Below are positions 9,534-18,195 of a stretch of DNA of 64,000 nt, in pieces (positions within the stretch are counted from its first letter, which is position 1; every line of letters starts with the position of its first letter). The notes below the pieces were generated by a model. That model ran no database searches. It saw nothing but the letters and a program-made list of their open reading frames with translations, and was not told the DNA's origin. The stretch comes from Bacillus sp. Cs-700 (GTDB lineage Bacteria > Bacillota > Bacilli > Bacillales > Guptibacillaceae), in contig NZ_CP041063.1 of the NCBI RefSeq assembly GCF_011082085.1, positions 2,170,001 to 2,234,000 of the forward strand, given 5' to 3'. A program made the position numbers and the translations under genes.

Positions 9534-10829
9534 CTACTGTGGTATTTGCATAAGTCCGAGAACGACAAGAATGTTCGCCAAAATCCCAACTGCGATCGCG
9601 CCAATCGGTCCTACAGCCATTCTCACAATTGGTCGGCCCGCAATCTCATTTAACAAATAGAATCCTGCAATGATAAAGAACCCGAGACCAGGAGCAATAG
9701 CATTAGCTGCGTTTGCACCACCAATCAAAAGAGCAACTTCTAAAATTCGACTCATCGCGGTACGAATATTTTCTCCTGATTGACGTACACCAGGATATTT
9801 ATCAAGAAAACGAGCGATCTGGCTTAGTAACATTACCTCTAGAAAAACAGTAATTGCACCGATAATAACTGCAACCCATACATTTGGAACAAGTAATCCA
9901 ACGACGAAAATGATTGTAAATCCAACTGGACTATAAACACCTGTTGCAATCGCCGTACTAGCAACTAGAGGGATAAATCCAAGTGCACGAGCTCCAGCAG
10001 CGATAGCAGCATCTGTTATTTTTCCGTCTGCAATTAAATTTAAAGAGATTGGATCTCCAGCCATAATCAATAGGTTTGTAGCCGCAGCAATAAGCCCACC
10101 CATAATCATGAAATAAACGACATGCTTTTTAATACGATCAACTCTCTCACTGAAAACCGACGCAAGATCAATGCCGCTTCCGTCCCCTTCAGGTTTTTGA
10201 CGCACAGCATATGTAATTAAGAAAATCATTCCAGTAATGAGAGCCATTCCTTCTTGATTTAACGTAACCGTCGTATCACCGAAAGTCATGGTACCGCTTT
10301 CATTTAACCATACAGCTAACTGCCGGATAATCGCTGAAGTGATAAACGTCAGAACACCTTTTTTAACACTGAATTGCAATGCCACAGCTAGAGCTGGAAA
10401 TGCCATGAAGGTTACGACGACCGGCGATCCAACTTGGCCCATTGCATCTAAAAAATTTAATGGTAGTTTTTCAAATAAAGTGACAAATCCTTCTAGTCCA
10501 ACTAATAAACCTGCACCATATGCTCCACCTACAATTGCTGCAACAGGCGTACCCCATTTATTTCGCGGGGTGATCAATCCAATAATATCTGTTCCTAGCA
10601 AAATGCTATGGATAAGGATAATGCTTGCTGTAATGGTAAACGGAATTCCAAAACCAACAACAAGTCCAAAACTCATTGCAAAAGCAGTTAAACCAAGTTC
10701 TTTACGCCCCATTCGCCCTTCAGTATTTTCAGGTACAATTGGTCGTAATCCATCGTTAAAGACAGCTAAATTCAAATTCGCAAGAACAGCTGCCATGGCC
10801 CCTATTAAAATGACGAGAACCATTTCCAT
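9534..10829 (-). CDS. yhfT: YhfT, predicted multi-pass transporter
   Basis: 431 residues (E. coli YhfT 434), almost entirely hydrophobic with about 11-13 membrane segments and small polar loops rich in GXXXG. It is the only integral membrane protein in the cluster and therefore the likely importer of the cluster's substrate. The longest soluble loop (about 210-235, EGDGSGIDLASVFSERVDR) splits the protein into two halves. No biochemical function is established for the family. Confidence 0.87.
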   Translation of the reverse strand: MEMVLVILIGAMAAVLANLNLAVFNDGLRPIVPENTEGRMGRKELGLTAFAMSFGLVVGFGIPFTITASIILIHSILLGTDIIGLITPRNKWGTPVAAIVGGAYGAGLLVGLEGFVTLFEKLPLNFLDAMGQVGSPVVVTFMAFPALAVALQFSVKKGVLTFITSAIIRQLAVWLNESGTMTFGDTTVTLNQEGMALITGMIFLITYAVRQKPEGDGSGIDLASVFSERVDRIKKHVVYFMIMGGLIAAATNLLIMAGDPISLNLIADGKITDAAIAAGARALGFIPLVASTAIATGVYSPVGFTIIFVVGLLVPNVWVAVIIGAITVFLEVMLLSQIARFLDKYPGVRQSGENIRTAMSRILEVALLIGGANAANAIAPGLGFFIIAGFYLLNEIAGRPIVRMAVGPIGAIAVGILANILVVLGLMQIPQ

Positions 10830-10849
10830 GTAATGAACCCCCTTCCAAA

Positions 10850-11209
10850 TTATTGTGCTTTAATTGCCCTCATAATCATCGGCACAGCAGTTTCCATGTG
10901 GTCTGCAGTAAAACCGAATGCTTTCTTTCCATCCTTAACAGCCTGTAAAATTTTCTCTTCATTCGGTTTCCTTCCCGGCATTGAAACCGTTTCACAGCTG
11001 GGCTTTCCAATTATAGCAATTGCCATTGCTAGCGCACCGCCACCCCCAGTGTGACACGCTCCAACATAGTAATCTGCCTGACCAGTTTTCACTGCCATGG
11101 CGGCTTCTACATCCGATTTAACTGAGGTCTCCACTCCATCTGGTCCATATTCCTTCACAAGGGCTTCAACTTCTTTTTTATCAACCTGACCACCTATAAC
11201 AATTTTCAT
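10850..11209 (-). CDS. yhfU: YhfU (DUF2620)
   Basis: 119 residues. Compact alpha/beta protein with a conserved glycine-rich centre (GACHTGGGGALAMAIAI) and a C-terminal FGFTADHME segment. Belongs to DUF2620, found almost only beside yhfT. The size and position suggest a small partner of the YhfT carrier, perhaps cytoplasmic, but this is inference. It starts 12 nt after yhfY. Confidence 0.85.
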   Translation of the reverse strand: MKIVIGGQVDKKEVEALVKEYGPDGVETSVKSDVEAAMAVKTGQADYYVGACHTGGGGALAMAIAIIGKPSCETVSMPGRKPNEEKILQAVKDGKKAFGFTADHMETAVPMIMRAIKAQ

Positions 11210-11221
11210 TTAAATCTCCTC

Positions 11222-11584
11222 CTATTTGATTTCTTGATAAATAGATACATAGTGTATTTTCAAAAAGGCAATTTCAGATTGAGGAATTTCCTCGGCCCAA
11301 TTGGATTGAATCCAGCTAATCTCCCTTTTTGTTACTTGTATGAGATCGGATTTCTCTATTTCCAAAATGAGCTCATCTGGGGGCGCATCAATCGATTCTC
11401 CACGCGAGATACGCGTTAAGGCGGATGCAAGATGAGTGACAAGCATTTCTACTTTATTTTGAGGAAGGGGCTTATGCGTCTGACTTCTTAATCTTTGAAC
11501 AGCTTGCTCGGCGATAGTTGAAGCTTCTGAACTAATCACATCACCTGCTTTCAGAATATCTAATCGTTCTTTAATTGTTGTCAT
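11222..11584 (-). CDS. yhfY: YhfY, single PRD-domain regulator
   Basis: 120 residues making one PTS regulation domain. Both positions that are phosphorylated in PRDs are histidines here: H51 (LVTHLASALTRI) and H111 (LKIHYVSIY). There is no DNA-binding domain, so it must act through a partner, possibly YhfZ encoded just upstream. PRD proteins normally read the PTS phosphorylation state (HPr/EIIB), so the cluster may respond to sugar supply. A palindrome that resembles the one before yhfZ overlaps its translation start region. Confidence 0.83.
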   Translation of the reverse strand: MTTIKERLDILKAGDVISSEASTIAEQAVQRLRSQTHKPLPQNKVEMLVTHLASALTRISRGESIDAPPDELILEIEKSDLIQVTKREISWIQSNWAEEIPQSEIAFLKIHYVSIYQEIK

Positions 11585-11598
11585 AAAATCAATCCTCC

Positions 11599-11620
11599 AA
11601 TATACAGTATTTAGTATATT
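11599..11620. promoter_or_regulatory. Candidate YhfZ operator upstream of yhfY
   Basis: Exact inverted repeat AATATAC-N8-GTATATT, 15 nt before the yhfY start and overlapping its Shine-Dalgarno side. The same arm spacing recurs before yhfZ (12585-12606). Confidence 0.6.
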
Positions 11621-11640
11621 AATTTCATAGGAAATCCTAT

Positions 11641-12573
11641 CTAATAATGTGGATAAATTTCTCCTTTTTCAACTTGAATTTGCAACTCTTGAACGTCAAT
11701 GACAGATAGATCAAGTAAGGCCTCTCTGAGTTCTACTCTCTCCCTATGTAAAAGCATAGTAGCCTCATTTACTTTCTTACTTAGTTCCTGAGCTTTAATC
11801 GAGCGGAAAGATCCTTTTCCCATTTCTTCTGAATGAATGACCTCATCCTTATTCCAAACTGCAGCATCAATTTCATTGTTCTTGAGCATCTCCATCAACT
11901 GCATGTAGTTTACTTCAATTAATTGAACGTCAATACCTTCTGTTTCATACTCCGTAAGAAGATGCTGATCAGCTGAAGAATAGTCAATCCCTACACGCAT
12001 ACCGCTTTGAATGGATTTGGTATTAGGGTTGGAAAAAACAATCTCATGTCCTGAAACGTAGGAGTTATTTCCAAAATTTTTAACCATTTCTATACTACTA
12101 TCATTCTCAATAGCAAGCTCAGCTGCAAGCCTTGAAACAATTACAAAATCATATCTTCCAGCTTTCAACGCTTCAATTCGATTTGATGATCCTCTCATAA
12201 AGGCAAGATTAAAAGGAATTTTCATTCTTTCAAGCACCTGAACTAAACCGGTAGCAAGGCCTTCATATTTTCTCGAATATGGCAAAGGCATGGCACCCAT
12301 AACAGATCCAAGTCCTGCAATATCCCAAAGTAACTGGCGATCCGTTCTAACAAGAAACGTACCAAGGTGACCTCTCGCTTCGAGAACAATGGCTCCGATT
12401 TCTTCAAGTAGACGTAACGCTCCTTGAATTGTCCCCCTTCCAAGTGATGTTTCTGTAACAAAATCACTTACGCGAGGAATACGGCTTCCCGGCTCGATCG
12501 CTAGTAGATTAGCAGCAATTCTCCTAGCTGCAAGCCCATTCTTGCTGTATAGTTTCTCCCATTTGCCTTCCAT
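11641..12573 (-). CDS. yhfZ: YhfZ, GntR-like transcriptional regulator
   Basis: 310 residues. An N-terminal winged helix (about 15-75: IPRVSDFVTETSLGRGTIQGALRLLEEIGAI) is followed by a binding-protein-like C-terminal domain (about 95-305) of the YhfZ type, which should bind the inducer. It is the first gene of the cluster and carries a palindrome overlapping its own promoter/translation start region, which suggests autoregulation. A second palindrome before yhfY would control the structural genes. ATG at 12573. Confidence 0.85.
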   Translation of the reverse strand: MEGKWEKLYSKNGLAARRIAANLLAIEPGSRIPRVSDFVTETSLGRGTIQGALRLLEEIGAIVLEARGHLGTFLVRTDRQLLWDIAGLGSVMGAMPLPYSRKYEGLATGLVQVLERMKIPFNLAFMRGSSNRIEALKAGRYDFVIVSRLAAELAIENDSSIEMVKNFGNNSYVSGHEIVFSNPNTKSIQSGMRVGIDYSSADQHLLTEYETEGIDVQLIEVNYMQLMEMLKNNEIDAAVWNKDEVIHSEEMGKGSFRSIKAQELSKKVNEATMLLHRERVELREALLDLSVIDVQELQIQVEKGEIYPHY

Positions 12574-12584
12574 ACCCTCACCTC

Positions 12585-12606
12585 AATATACAATTTTTCG
12601 TATTTT
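12585..12606. promoter_or_regulatory. Candidate YhfZ operator upstream of yhfZ
   Basis: AATATAC-N8-GTATTTT, one mismatch from a perfect dyad and with the same 8-nt spacer as 11599-11620. It lies 12 nt upstream of the yhfZ start. Confidence 0.58.
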
Positions 12607-12653
12607 CACTTTATAGGATAACTCAAAACCACAATATAATCAATGAATATTCT

Positions 12654-12685
12654 GAAAAAACAAAAAGAGGGAGATACTCTCCCCC
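12654..12685 (-). terminator. Terminator of the histidinol-phosphatase-like gene
   Basis: On the minus strand GGGGGAGA-GTA-TCTCCCTC is followed by TTTTTGTTTTTT. It isolates the PHP gene from yhfZ. Confidence 0.8.
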
Positions 12686-13491
12686 TACAACCCAACAAAT
12701 TCCTTCTTACGCTCTCGAAACACCGTCCAGTTCTTAAATCCAATCTCCTTCAGCTTTGCTCGAACTTCTTCAAACTCTTCTCCAACACGCGATGGCCAAT
12801 GAGCGTCGGAACCAAATGTCACACCTACACCGTAATGGCAGGCCATTTCAAGCATATCATTCGCAGGATACCAGCCACCGCAGTCTTTATGCTTGCCGGA
12901 TGTGTTAATTTCAATCGTTGATTCGAGCTCCCCTAGTCGCTTGATTGCTTTTTCAACTTCAGGCGTTTCCACATTTGTGAAATCAGGATAAAAGCCTTTC
13001 ATCGCATCAATATGTGCCAGAATATCGAAAACGCCGCTTTCCGCTGATTCCACTATTAACTTATAATAATGCTCTTTCTCGTTACGAATGTCTTCCTCGG
13101 TTAAATTATCCCAGCGGCTTTTATCAAAAATGTTGTTTCCATTACTAAAATGAACGGAGCCAATAATATAATCAAACGGATACTGGTCGTAAATGCTTTT
13201 ATATAATGGGTAATGTTCTTGAAAGAAATCGGATTCTACCCCGAGTAAGACATCAATCTTACCTCGATACTTTTCTTTTAAGCTGAGTACTTCTTCAACA
13301 TAAGAAGCAAACTCGCTTTTTGCCATTGCAATGCGTGGCAACGCTCGGTCCTTTTCACTTGCAAAAAACGGCGAATGATCCGAAATCCCAATCATCTGAA
13401 GATCATTTTGAATCGCTGCTTTTATGTACTCTTCAATTGTCGCCTCCGCATGCCCGCAACGTTCATGATGCGTATGGTAATCAAATTTCAT
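12685..13491 (-). CDS. PHP-domain histidinol-phosphatase-like protein
   Basis: 268 residues from ATG 13491, which has a GGGGCGG ribosome binding site; 17 further upstream codons are open but have no family similarity. Metal motifs of the PHP fold are intact: DYHTHHERCGHA at the N-terminus, DHSPFF, GVESDFF, GSVHF, HIDAMKG, EINTSG and GSDAH. Length and motifs fit HisJ/HisK-type histidinol phosphate phosphatase. No his genes are nearby, so another phosphoester is possible. Confidence 0.83.
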   Translation of the reverse strand: MKFDYHTHHERCGHAEATIEEYIKAAIQNDLQMIGISDHSPFFASEKDRALPRIAMAKSEFASYVEEVLSLKEKYRGKIDVLLGVESDFFQEHYPLYKSIYDQYPFDYIIGSVHFSNGNNIFDKSRWDNLTEEDIRNEKEHYYKLIVESAESGVFDILAHIDAMKGFYPDFTNVETPEVEKAIKRLGELESTIEINTSGKHKDCGGWYPANDMLEMACHYGVGVTFGSDAHWPSRVGEEFEEVRAKLKEIGFKNWTVFRERKKEFVGL

Positions 13492-13726
13492 TTTACCGCC
13501 CCTTCCATAAACTAGTAAATCCTCACATCGTAATCCTATCATATTTCTTCACAACAAAAGAAAAACGGTCGATTTATTTGCAGAAAATTTTATTGTTATA
13601 AATCAATGTGTGACATTCATACATTTTCCTTCTAATTCCGTACTTGTCCAAACCTTTCGGACAAGCGAGCGTAAGATACCATATGAAATGAAAGCATTTC
13701 AAATACTTCTTGAGGGAGGAAGTTCA

Positions 13727-13861
13727 ATGAGTGAATTTCTACACAATTTGCTTGATGAGATCTTAGAGGGCAGTAAGAAAAGAAAGAAAGTAAACAAGAA
13801 GATCGTGGTTCCAACAGAAGAAGCTGCACCAGAAGCTCCTGCTGAAGAATCTGCTCAATAA
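13727..13861 (+). CDS. Small charged protein, function unknown
   Basis: 44 residues from ATG 13727, preceded by GAGGGAGGAAG. An amphipathic N-terminal half (MSEFLHNLLDEILEG), a lysine cluster (KKRKKVNKK) and an acidic Ala/Pro/Glu tail (EEAAPEAPAEESAQ). The good ribosome binding site and a strong terminator make it a real gene. A dyad GAAATG-AAAG-CATTTC (13684-13699) lies just upstream and could be regulatory. No family recognised. Confidence 0.6.
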   Translation: MSEFLHNLLDEILEGSKKRKKVNKKIVVPTEEAAPEAPAEESAQ

Positions 13862-13868
13862 TTGCCCC

Positions 13869-13908
13869 ATGGAGTTAGTGCAGTGAGTCTGCATTAACTC
13901 CATTTTTT
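13869..13908 (+). terminator. Terminator of the 44-residue gene
   Basis: 15-bp stem ATGGAGTTAGTGCAG / CTGCATTAACTCCAT followed by TTTTT. The stem has one G·T-type mismatch pair. Confidence 0.88.
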
Positions 13909-13968
13909 ACACCAGTAACATCGTCGCTTTCTATGTATTTATTTTAATAACGTAAAGGAGAATGAAGG

Positions 13969-14481
13969 TTGTATATTCGTAATCGCCAGAAAGAATTGGA
14001 TGACCCAACTTTACTTTCTATCTGTATAGAAAATTTTGATGTCCCTGAAACTACAATCAAAAGTATATTGAAATATGCTCATGAAGTACTTATTATTTGT
14101 CATGATAATGGAGAGATTGCAGGATTTCTGAGTTATCGCTTAAGAATTAATCACATGGTATTAATTGATTATGTTGTTTTAGACCGAAGTGTGCAGAGAA
14201 AAGGAATTGCTCGAAAATTACTCCCTGTTTTCCAAAAATATCTATTGGATAAGGGAGTTACCTCTATTTATGGAATGGTAGACAAAGAAAATAGTCAGGG
14301 AATTAAAAGCTTTAAACGATTAGGTTTTGAAATAAAAGGAAGTTTCCTTACAAACTATATTATTGAAAAGAAGTTAGAAAATAACTTAATGAATGATTCA
14401 ATGAAGACTACTGCAACCATTGAAAATCTAAAAACCCATGTTAGAAAGTTATCCGCAGCGCCAACTTTAAGAAAAAAGTAA
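13969..14481 (+). CDS. GNAT-family N-acetyltransferase
   Basis: 170 residues. The acetyl-CoA-binding motif is visible as VQRKGIARKLLPVFQKYL, with the preceding beta strand VLIDYVVLD and a following GMVDKENSQGIKSFKRLGF. TTG start at 13969 with AAGGAG 8 nt upstream; the nearby ATG at 13962 is out of frame and soon stops. The substrate (small molecule or protein N-terminus) cannot be told. More AT-rich than its neighbours and followed by two repeat copies, so it may be a recent arrival. Confidence 0.8.
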   Translation: MYIRNRQKELDDPTLLSICIENFDVPETTIKSILKYAHEVLIICHDNGEIAGFLSYRLRINHMVLIDYVVLDRSVQRKGIARKLLPVFQKYLLDKGVTSIYGMVDKENSQGIKSFKRLGFEIKGSFLTNYIIEKKLENNLMNDSMKTTATIENLKTHVRKLSAAPTLRKK

Positions 14482-14483
14482 AG

Positions 14484-14500
14484 TAGGTGCCTGTCACCTG
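14484..14500. repeat. Degenerate or solo REP hairpin, copy 2
   Basis: TAGGTGCCTGTCACCTG: hairpin core without the CGGG arm and without a CGAC box at the expected distance on either strand. Lies 3 nt after the GNAT stop codon. Confidence 0.6.
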
Positions 14501-14528
14501 CGAATGTTAGATTCTTATTCAGATTATC

Positions 14529-14570
14529 CTCGACTTAAATTGACATAGAACGGGTGGTGCCTGTCACCCG
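14529..14570 (+). repeat. Composite REP copy 3 (22-nt register, loop CCTGT)
   Basis: Box CTCGACT at 14529 and hairpin CGGGTGGTGCCTGTCACCCG at 14551-14570, register 22. This copy has both arms of the outer stem (CGGGTG/CACCCG). Confidence 0.82.
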
Positions 14571-14841
14571 CAATCTCGCCATCAAATAGTGTATTGAGAA
14601 ATTATGAATTTTTTCACGAGAAAGGTCCTGATAAGTTTTATCGTATTTTCTCGTTACATTTCACTAGATTACGAGGGTTTTCATAAAATTCAAGGGACCT
14701 TCCACTTATTTCAAAGCTCTTTTCTCCTTCTCAGGTTCTCTTCAACGCCAGTTCGTTTCGATTAATCATCCGCTAAAAGTAAACAGGAATTTACACGGAG
14801 CGCATATACTTTCAGTTGTATTGAATTATGAAAGGATGATG

Positions 14842-15741
14842 ATGATTATGAAGCGGAAAAAGAAGATTGCAGCATTCACGATGAGTATCGCTTTAGTTGG
14901 AAGTTTACTTTCAACAGGGGCTGTTTCAGCGAGTGGAAATGAAAAAACACCAAGTATGAACACTAGCAAACTCCTAAACGTTGCGCACCGAGGGGCTTCA
15001 GGACATGCACCTGAACATACGATTCCATCCTATCAACTGGGTGAAGAAATGAAAGGTGACTACATTGAAGTAGACCTTCAAATGACGAAGGATGGAACGC
15101 TTATCGCGATGCATGATGAGTCAGTTAATCGAACCACAAACGGGACAGGACTCGTAAAAGACTATACGCTTGAACAAATAAAAGAATTAGATGCTGGAAG
15201 CTGGTTTAATGAAAAATATCCCGAGAAAGCTGATCCAGCTTACGAAGGCATTCAAGTACCTACGCTTGAAGAAGTGATTCAAACGTTTGGGACAGGCGCT
15301 CGCTACTATATTGAAACAAAATCTCCTGACGTTTATCCTGGCATGGAAGAAGAATTACTTCGCATTTTAAACAAATATAATTTAACAGGTGTTAATGAAC
15401 GTTCCAGCAAAGTGCTCATCCAATCATTCAGTCAAGAAAGTTTATTAAAAATGCATGATCTAAATCCGAACTTGCCGCTCATTCAGCTAATTTCTTATAA
15501 AGAACCTGCAACAATTTCAGAGAAGGAATTACAAGAGCTATCTGAATATGCTGTTGGTGTTGGCATGTCTGCTTCAAAAATTGATAAAACCTATGTCCAA
15601 AAAGTGAGAAATGCAGGATTTCTCATCCACCCTTATACGGTAAATGACAAAGAACAAATGACGCGTTTATTGGACTGGGGCGTTACGGGAATGTTCACGA
15701 ACTATCCGGATGTTTTGAATGATGTACTTCATGGAAAATAA
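14842..15741 (+). CDS. glpQ: Secreted glycerophosphodiester phosphodiesterase
   Basis: Signal peptide (basic KRKKK, hydrophobic core, cleavage near VSASG), then a GDPD TIM barrel. Catalytic and metal residues are present in [30 protein letters not shown] and YIETKSP. It cleaves glycerophosphodiesters, possibly teichoic acid or lipid breakdown products, to glycerol-3-phosphate outside the cell. AAAGG at 14831-14835 favours ATG 14842 (about 299 residues); ATGs at 14836, 14839 and 14848 are alternatives. Ends at a strong terminator shared with the ankyrin gene. Confidence 0.87.
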   Translation: MIMKRKKKIAAFTMSIALVGSLLSTGAVSASGNEKTPSMNTSKLLNVAHRGASGHAPEHTIPSYQLGEEMKGDYIEVDLQMTKDGTLIAMHDESVNRTTNGTGLVKDYTLEQIKELDAGSWFNEKYPEKADPAYEGIQVPTLEEVIQTFGTGARYYIETKSPDVYPGMEEELLRILNKYNLTGVNERSSKVLIQSFSQESLLKMHDLNPNLPLIQLISYKEPATISEKELQELSEYAVGVGMSASKIDKTYVQKVRNAGFLIHPYTVNDKEQMTRLLDWGVTGMFTNYPDVLNDVLHGK

Positions 15742-15756
15742 ACGTTTCGACAAAAA

Positions 15757-15793
15757 AAAGGTCCTCGTTGGTTACTACCAACAAGGACCTTTT
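15757..15793. terminator. Bidirectional terminator between glpQ and the ankyrin lipoprotein
   Basis: AAAAGGTCC...GTTGG / CCAAC...GGACCTTTT stem with A/T runs on both sides. A solo TTCGACAAAA box (15746) abuts it without a REP hairpin. Confidence 0.85.
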
Positions 15794-15798
15794 GACAT

Positions 15799-16764
15799 TT
15801 ACCACCCGTATTGCTGAAGGAGCTCTGCCACCGCAGTGTGATCACTCTCTTCCGCTATCGTAAATGCCTCTTCACTTTCCTCAATGGAAGAAGGAAGCGC
15901 TCCAGCTACGAGGAATGCTTCAACAAGAGAAGGGTTGTCTTGTTTGATTGCTTCAAATAGCAATGGCTGCCCTTCGTAACGAGCATTCGCATCGCCGCCT
16001 CTACCTAATAGCAAAGAAACAAGTTCGGGAGACTTTTCTTTAGTGACTGCCGTAACTAGCGCACTTTCATCGTTTTTTTCTACCGTAAAGTTTGGATTTG
16101 CTCCAGAATCAAGTAGTAATGCGATCGTTTCTTCATTTCCTTGAACGATGGAATAAGCTAATAAAGTATAATGCTCGCTTTCCACTTCTATTTCGAGGTT
16201 AGGATTATAACCATTGTGTAATAAAATTTTGATGAGCTCGATGTTTTCTTCCTTTACAGCTTTGACTAACATTTCCTCATTTCCGATTTCAAAATGAGCA
16301 CCCATTTTTAATAGCAAGTCAACAATATCGTTATTTTCTTGTTCAACTGCTACTTCTAGAAGGTTCTCATTTTTCTCATGATTCACTTCAGCATCCCCAT
16401 CGTGATCAGCTTCTTCATGATCATGTACCTCTACCCCGTTCAAAAGCAAGAACTCAACCAGCTTGCTGTCTCCTTCCATGACCGCGTAAGTGATTGGTGA
16501 TACGCCATCATTGTTTACGGTATCCGGTGAAACGCCATTATGAAAAAGATCCTCCATTTCCTTTAAAGTCGTTTCATCCGAACGATTTTGATAGAGAAGT
16601 TCCCACAATTGGTCTTCTTCCGTAAGAACATCGGTGTCAGTTCCTTGGTTTTCTGCACTAGCTTCTTTATGTGATTCAGACGTCGTTTTATCTTTATTTA
16701 ATTCAGAACATGCTGCTACCACGATCAACATAGGCATGAGCATCCAAAGTAACTTTCGCTTCAT
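15799..16764 (-). CDS. Ankyrin-repeat lipoprotein
   Basis: 321 residues. The N-terminus is a lipoprotein signal with lipobox VVAAC (cysteine at about 19), followed by an acidic/polar linker and at least six ankyrin-type repeats (for example GVSPITYAVMEGDSKLVEFLLLNG, given in pieces: GVSPITYAVMEG then KLVEFLLLNG). It should be anchored on the outer face of the membrane and bind a protein partner. A histidine/acidic stretch HDHEEADHDGDAEVNHE interrupts one repeat and might bind metal. No partner is evident nearby. Confidence 0.8.
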   Translation of the reverse strand: MKRKLLWMLMPMLIVVAACSELNKDKTTSESHKEASAENQGTDTDVLTEEDQLWELLYQNRSDETTLKEMEDLFHNGVSPDTVNNDGVSPITYAVMEGDSKLVEFLLLNGVEVHDHEEADHDGDAEVNHEKNENLLEVAVEQENNDIVDLLLKMGAHFEIGNEEMLVKAVKEENIELIKILLHNGYNPNLEIEVESEHYTLLAYSIVQGNEETIALLLDSGANPNFTVEKNDESALVTAVTKEKSPELVSLLLGRGGDANARYEGQPLLFEAIKQDNPSLVEAFLVAGALPSSIEESEEAFTIAEESDHTAVAELLQQYGW

Positions 16765-16918
16765 TGTTTCCCTCCAACTGTCTAAAAAGTCAATGCCTAA
16801 ACCATTATATCGTGAAACACTGTGAGGAAAGATTAAAATTTAGTGAAATATGTCTTCGAATGGGACAACTTCCGCCTGTCATACACTTTAATAGTCAAGC
16901 TTCAGGGAGGACGAGACG

Positions 16919-17407
16919 TTGTCATATTTTAAAACGAGGAGGAAGCGCGGAGGCTCAGGTTCAGGTTCAGGAAAGATTATTTTTAGTTTAATCGTCTTGC
17001 TGCTTCTCGGTGGCAGCATCGCTATTTGGATCTGGCAACAGCCAAAATTACAGGCTATGGCAACTGTAAAAGAGTTTTACTTATATGAACAAAGTGGGGA
17101 TTTCAAAAAATCCTGGGACTTGTTTCACTCTGAGATCAAGAACCGTTTTTCAGATGAACAATACAGCCAATTGCGCTCCCAACTGATCACGCAGGACATT
17201 GGAGCCACGTCATTTACTTTTGATGTTGACAAAGTGAAGACAAAAAAGAACTGGCGCTCCGGAGTAAACGGCGTCATTATGAAGAAAGTTTATGTGATAA
17301 AAGTAACGCAGCATTTTCAAAATCAGTTCGGGAATTTTGATCTTGTACAGGAAGTGTTTGTCGTCAAAGAAGAAGGAGATTTTAAAGTTTTGTGGGACTA
17401 TAAATAA
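16919..17407 (+). CDS. Single-pass membrane protein with extracytoplasmic domain, unknown function
   Basis: 162 residues. A short basic N-terminus with a Gly/Ser run (KRGGSGSGSG), one membrane helix at about 20-38, then a soluble domain that starts MATVKEFYLYEQSGDFKKSWDLFH, a pattern seen in NTF2-like/DUF4878-type extracellular domains. TTG start at 16919 with GGGAGGA upstream. Divergent from the ankyrin lipoprotein gene with a shared 150-nt promoter region. Family not identified with confidence. Confidence 0.65.
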   Translation: MSYFKTRRKRGGSGSGSGKIIFSLIVLLLLGGSIAIWIWQQPKLQAMATVKEFYLYEQSGDFKKSWDLFHSEIKNRFSDEQYSQLRSQLITQDIGATSFTFDVDKVKTKKNWRSGVNGVIMKKVYVIKVTQHFQNQFGNFDLVQEVFVVKEEGDFKVLWDYK

Positions 17408-17420
17408 CGAGGAACTTAAC

Positions 17421-17439
17421 TAAATAAACGTTTGTTTAA
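17421..17439. repeat. 20-bp palindrome family, copy A
   Basis: TAAATAAACGTTTGTTTAA, core AAACGTTT. Lies between the convergent membrane-protein and RAYT genes, downstream of both. Confidence 0.6.
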
Positions 17440-17478
17440 GAAAAAGGCGCTGGACGAAGCATCTTTTTTTGGTTTGTT

Positions 17479-18060
17479 TTATTTTGGTAAAGTCAATGCC
17501 GTAATGAGTTCCTCTCGTGCGGACACATAATCACAGTATTGTTTTTTCTTGTGAGAGAGTGTACCTGGGTAGCCTTCTACTAGAGGAAGCACGTTGAGGT
17601 AAGGTTTTTTTAAGGGGACTTTCACACCATAATAGCGATAGGTGGACCATGGATAATCTGCTGGTTGTAATACGAGCTTTGCTTTGACTGGGTTTAGATG
17701 AATATAGCGACTAACTTCTAACATATTCGCCGGGGTGTTAAGCGGCTCATCAAAATAACGTTTCTCAAAAACGTGACCAGTCAACTCATACCTTCCATTA
17801 AAATAGGTTGCGTAACGCTTGTTCACAAGTGACATGATTTTCGAAATAGGCTGTTCTTTTGATCGAAGTTGGAGGTGATAGTGGTTGTTCATCAAACAAT
17901 AAGAAGCTAATTCAAATGGATGTGTTTCGAAGACTTGCTGAAGGATATACAAAAACGTGCGGTAATCTCTCTCGTCTTTAAACAGGAGGTCTTTTCGGTT
18001 TCCTCGACTTACGATGTGATAAAAATGATTCGGGAGCCAGACCCTCGGTTTTCTCACCAT
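17479..18060 (-). CDS. REP-associated tyrosine transposase (RAYT, Y1 family)
   Basis: 193 residues, IS200-like Y1 transposase fold. The HUH metal site is NNHYHLQL (preceded by ELASYCLM), and the nucleophile tyrosine lies in NKRYATYFNGRY, followed by the RAYT signature GHVFEKRYF and SRYIHLNPVKAKLV. Such enzymes act on single-stranded DNA at palindromic REP sequences and are domesticated single-copy genes without their own IS ends. A composite repeat copy lies 148 nt upstream and 17 more in the window. It appears intact. The link between enzyme and repeats is inferred from class and proximity. Confidence 0.9.
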   Translation of the reverse strand: MVRKPRVWLPNHFYHIVSRGNRKDLLFKDERDYRTFLYILQQVFETHPFELASYCLMNNHYHLQLRSKEQPISKIMSLVNKRYATYFNGRYELTGHVFEKRYFDEPLNTPANMLEVSRYIHLNPVKAKLVLQPADYPWSTYRYYGVKVPLKKPYLNVLPLVEGYPGTLSHKKKQYCDYVSAREELITALTLPK

Positions 18061-18195
18061 CTAATGAATGTTGCTGCGTGGGAATAGAATGGCCACTTGC
18101 CCCATAGAAGCTTCGTCAAAGTTCTTCCTCCTCTGCTTTTTTTCTGCTCTTTCTCCAAGAATAATCTCCCTTTGCTCACCCGTCAATGGAATCTC

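Noticed and set aside
10288-10833. 181-codon open frame opposite yhfT
   Set aside because: It is the mirror of a strongly hydrophobic gene, with biased composition (many T, S, P) and no ribosome binding site or family motif.
15746-15755. TTCGACAAAA at the foot of the glpQ terminator as another repeat copy
   Set aside because: No CGGGYGGTG hairpin follows at 22 or 12 nt; kept only as a note on a solo box.
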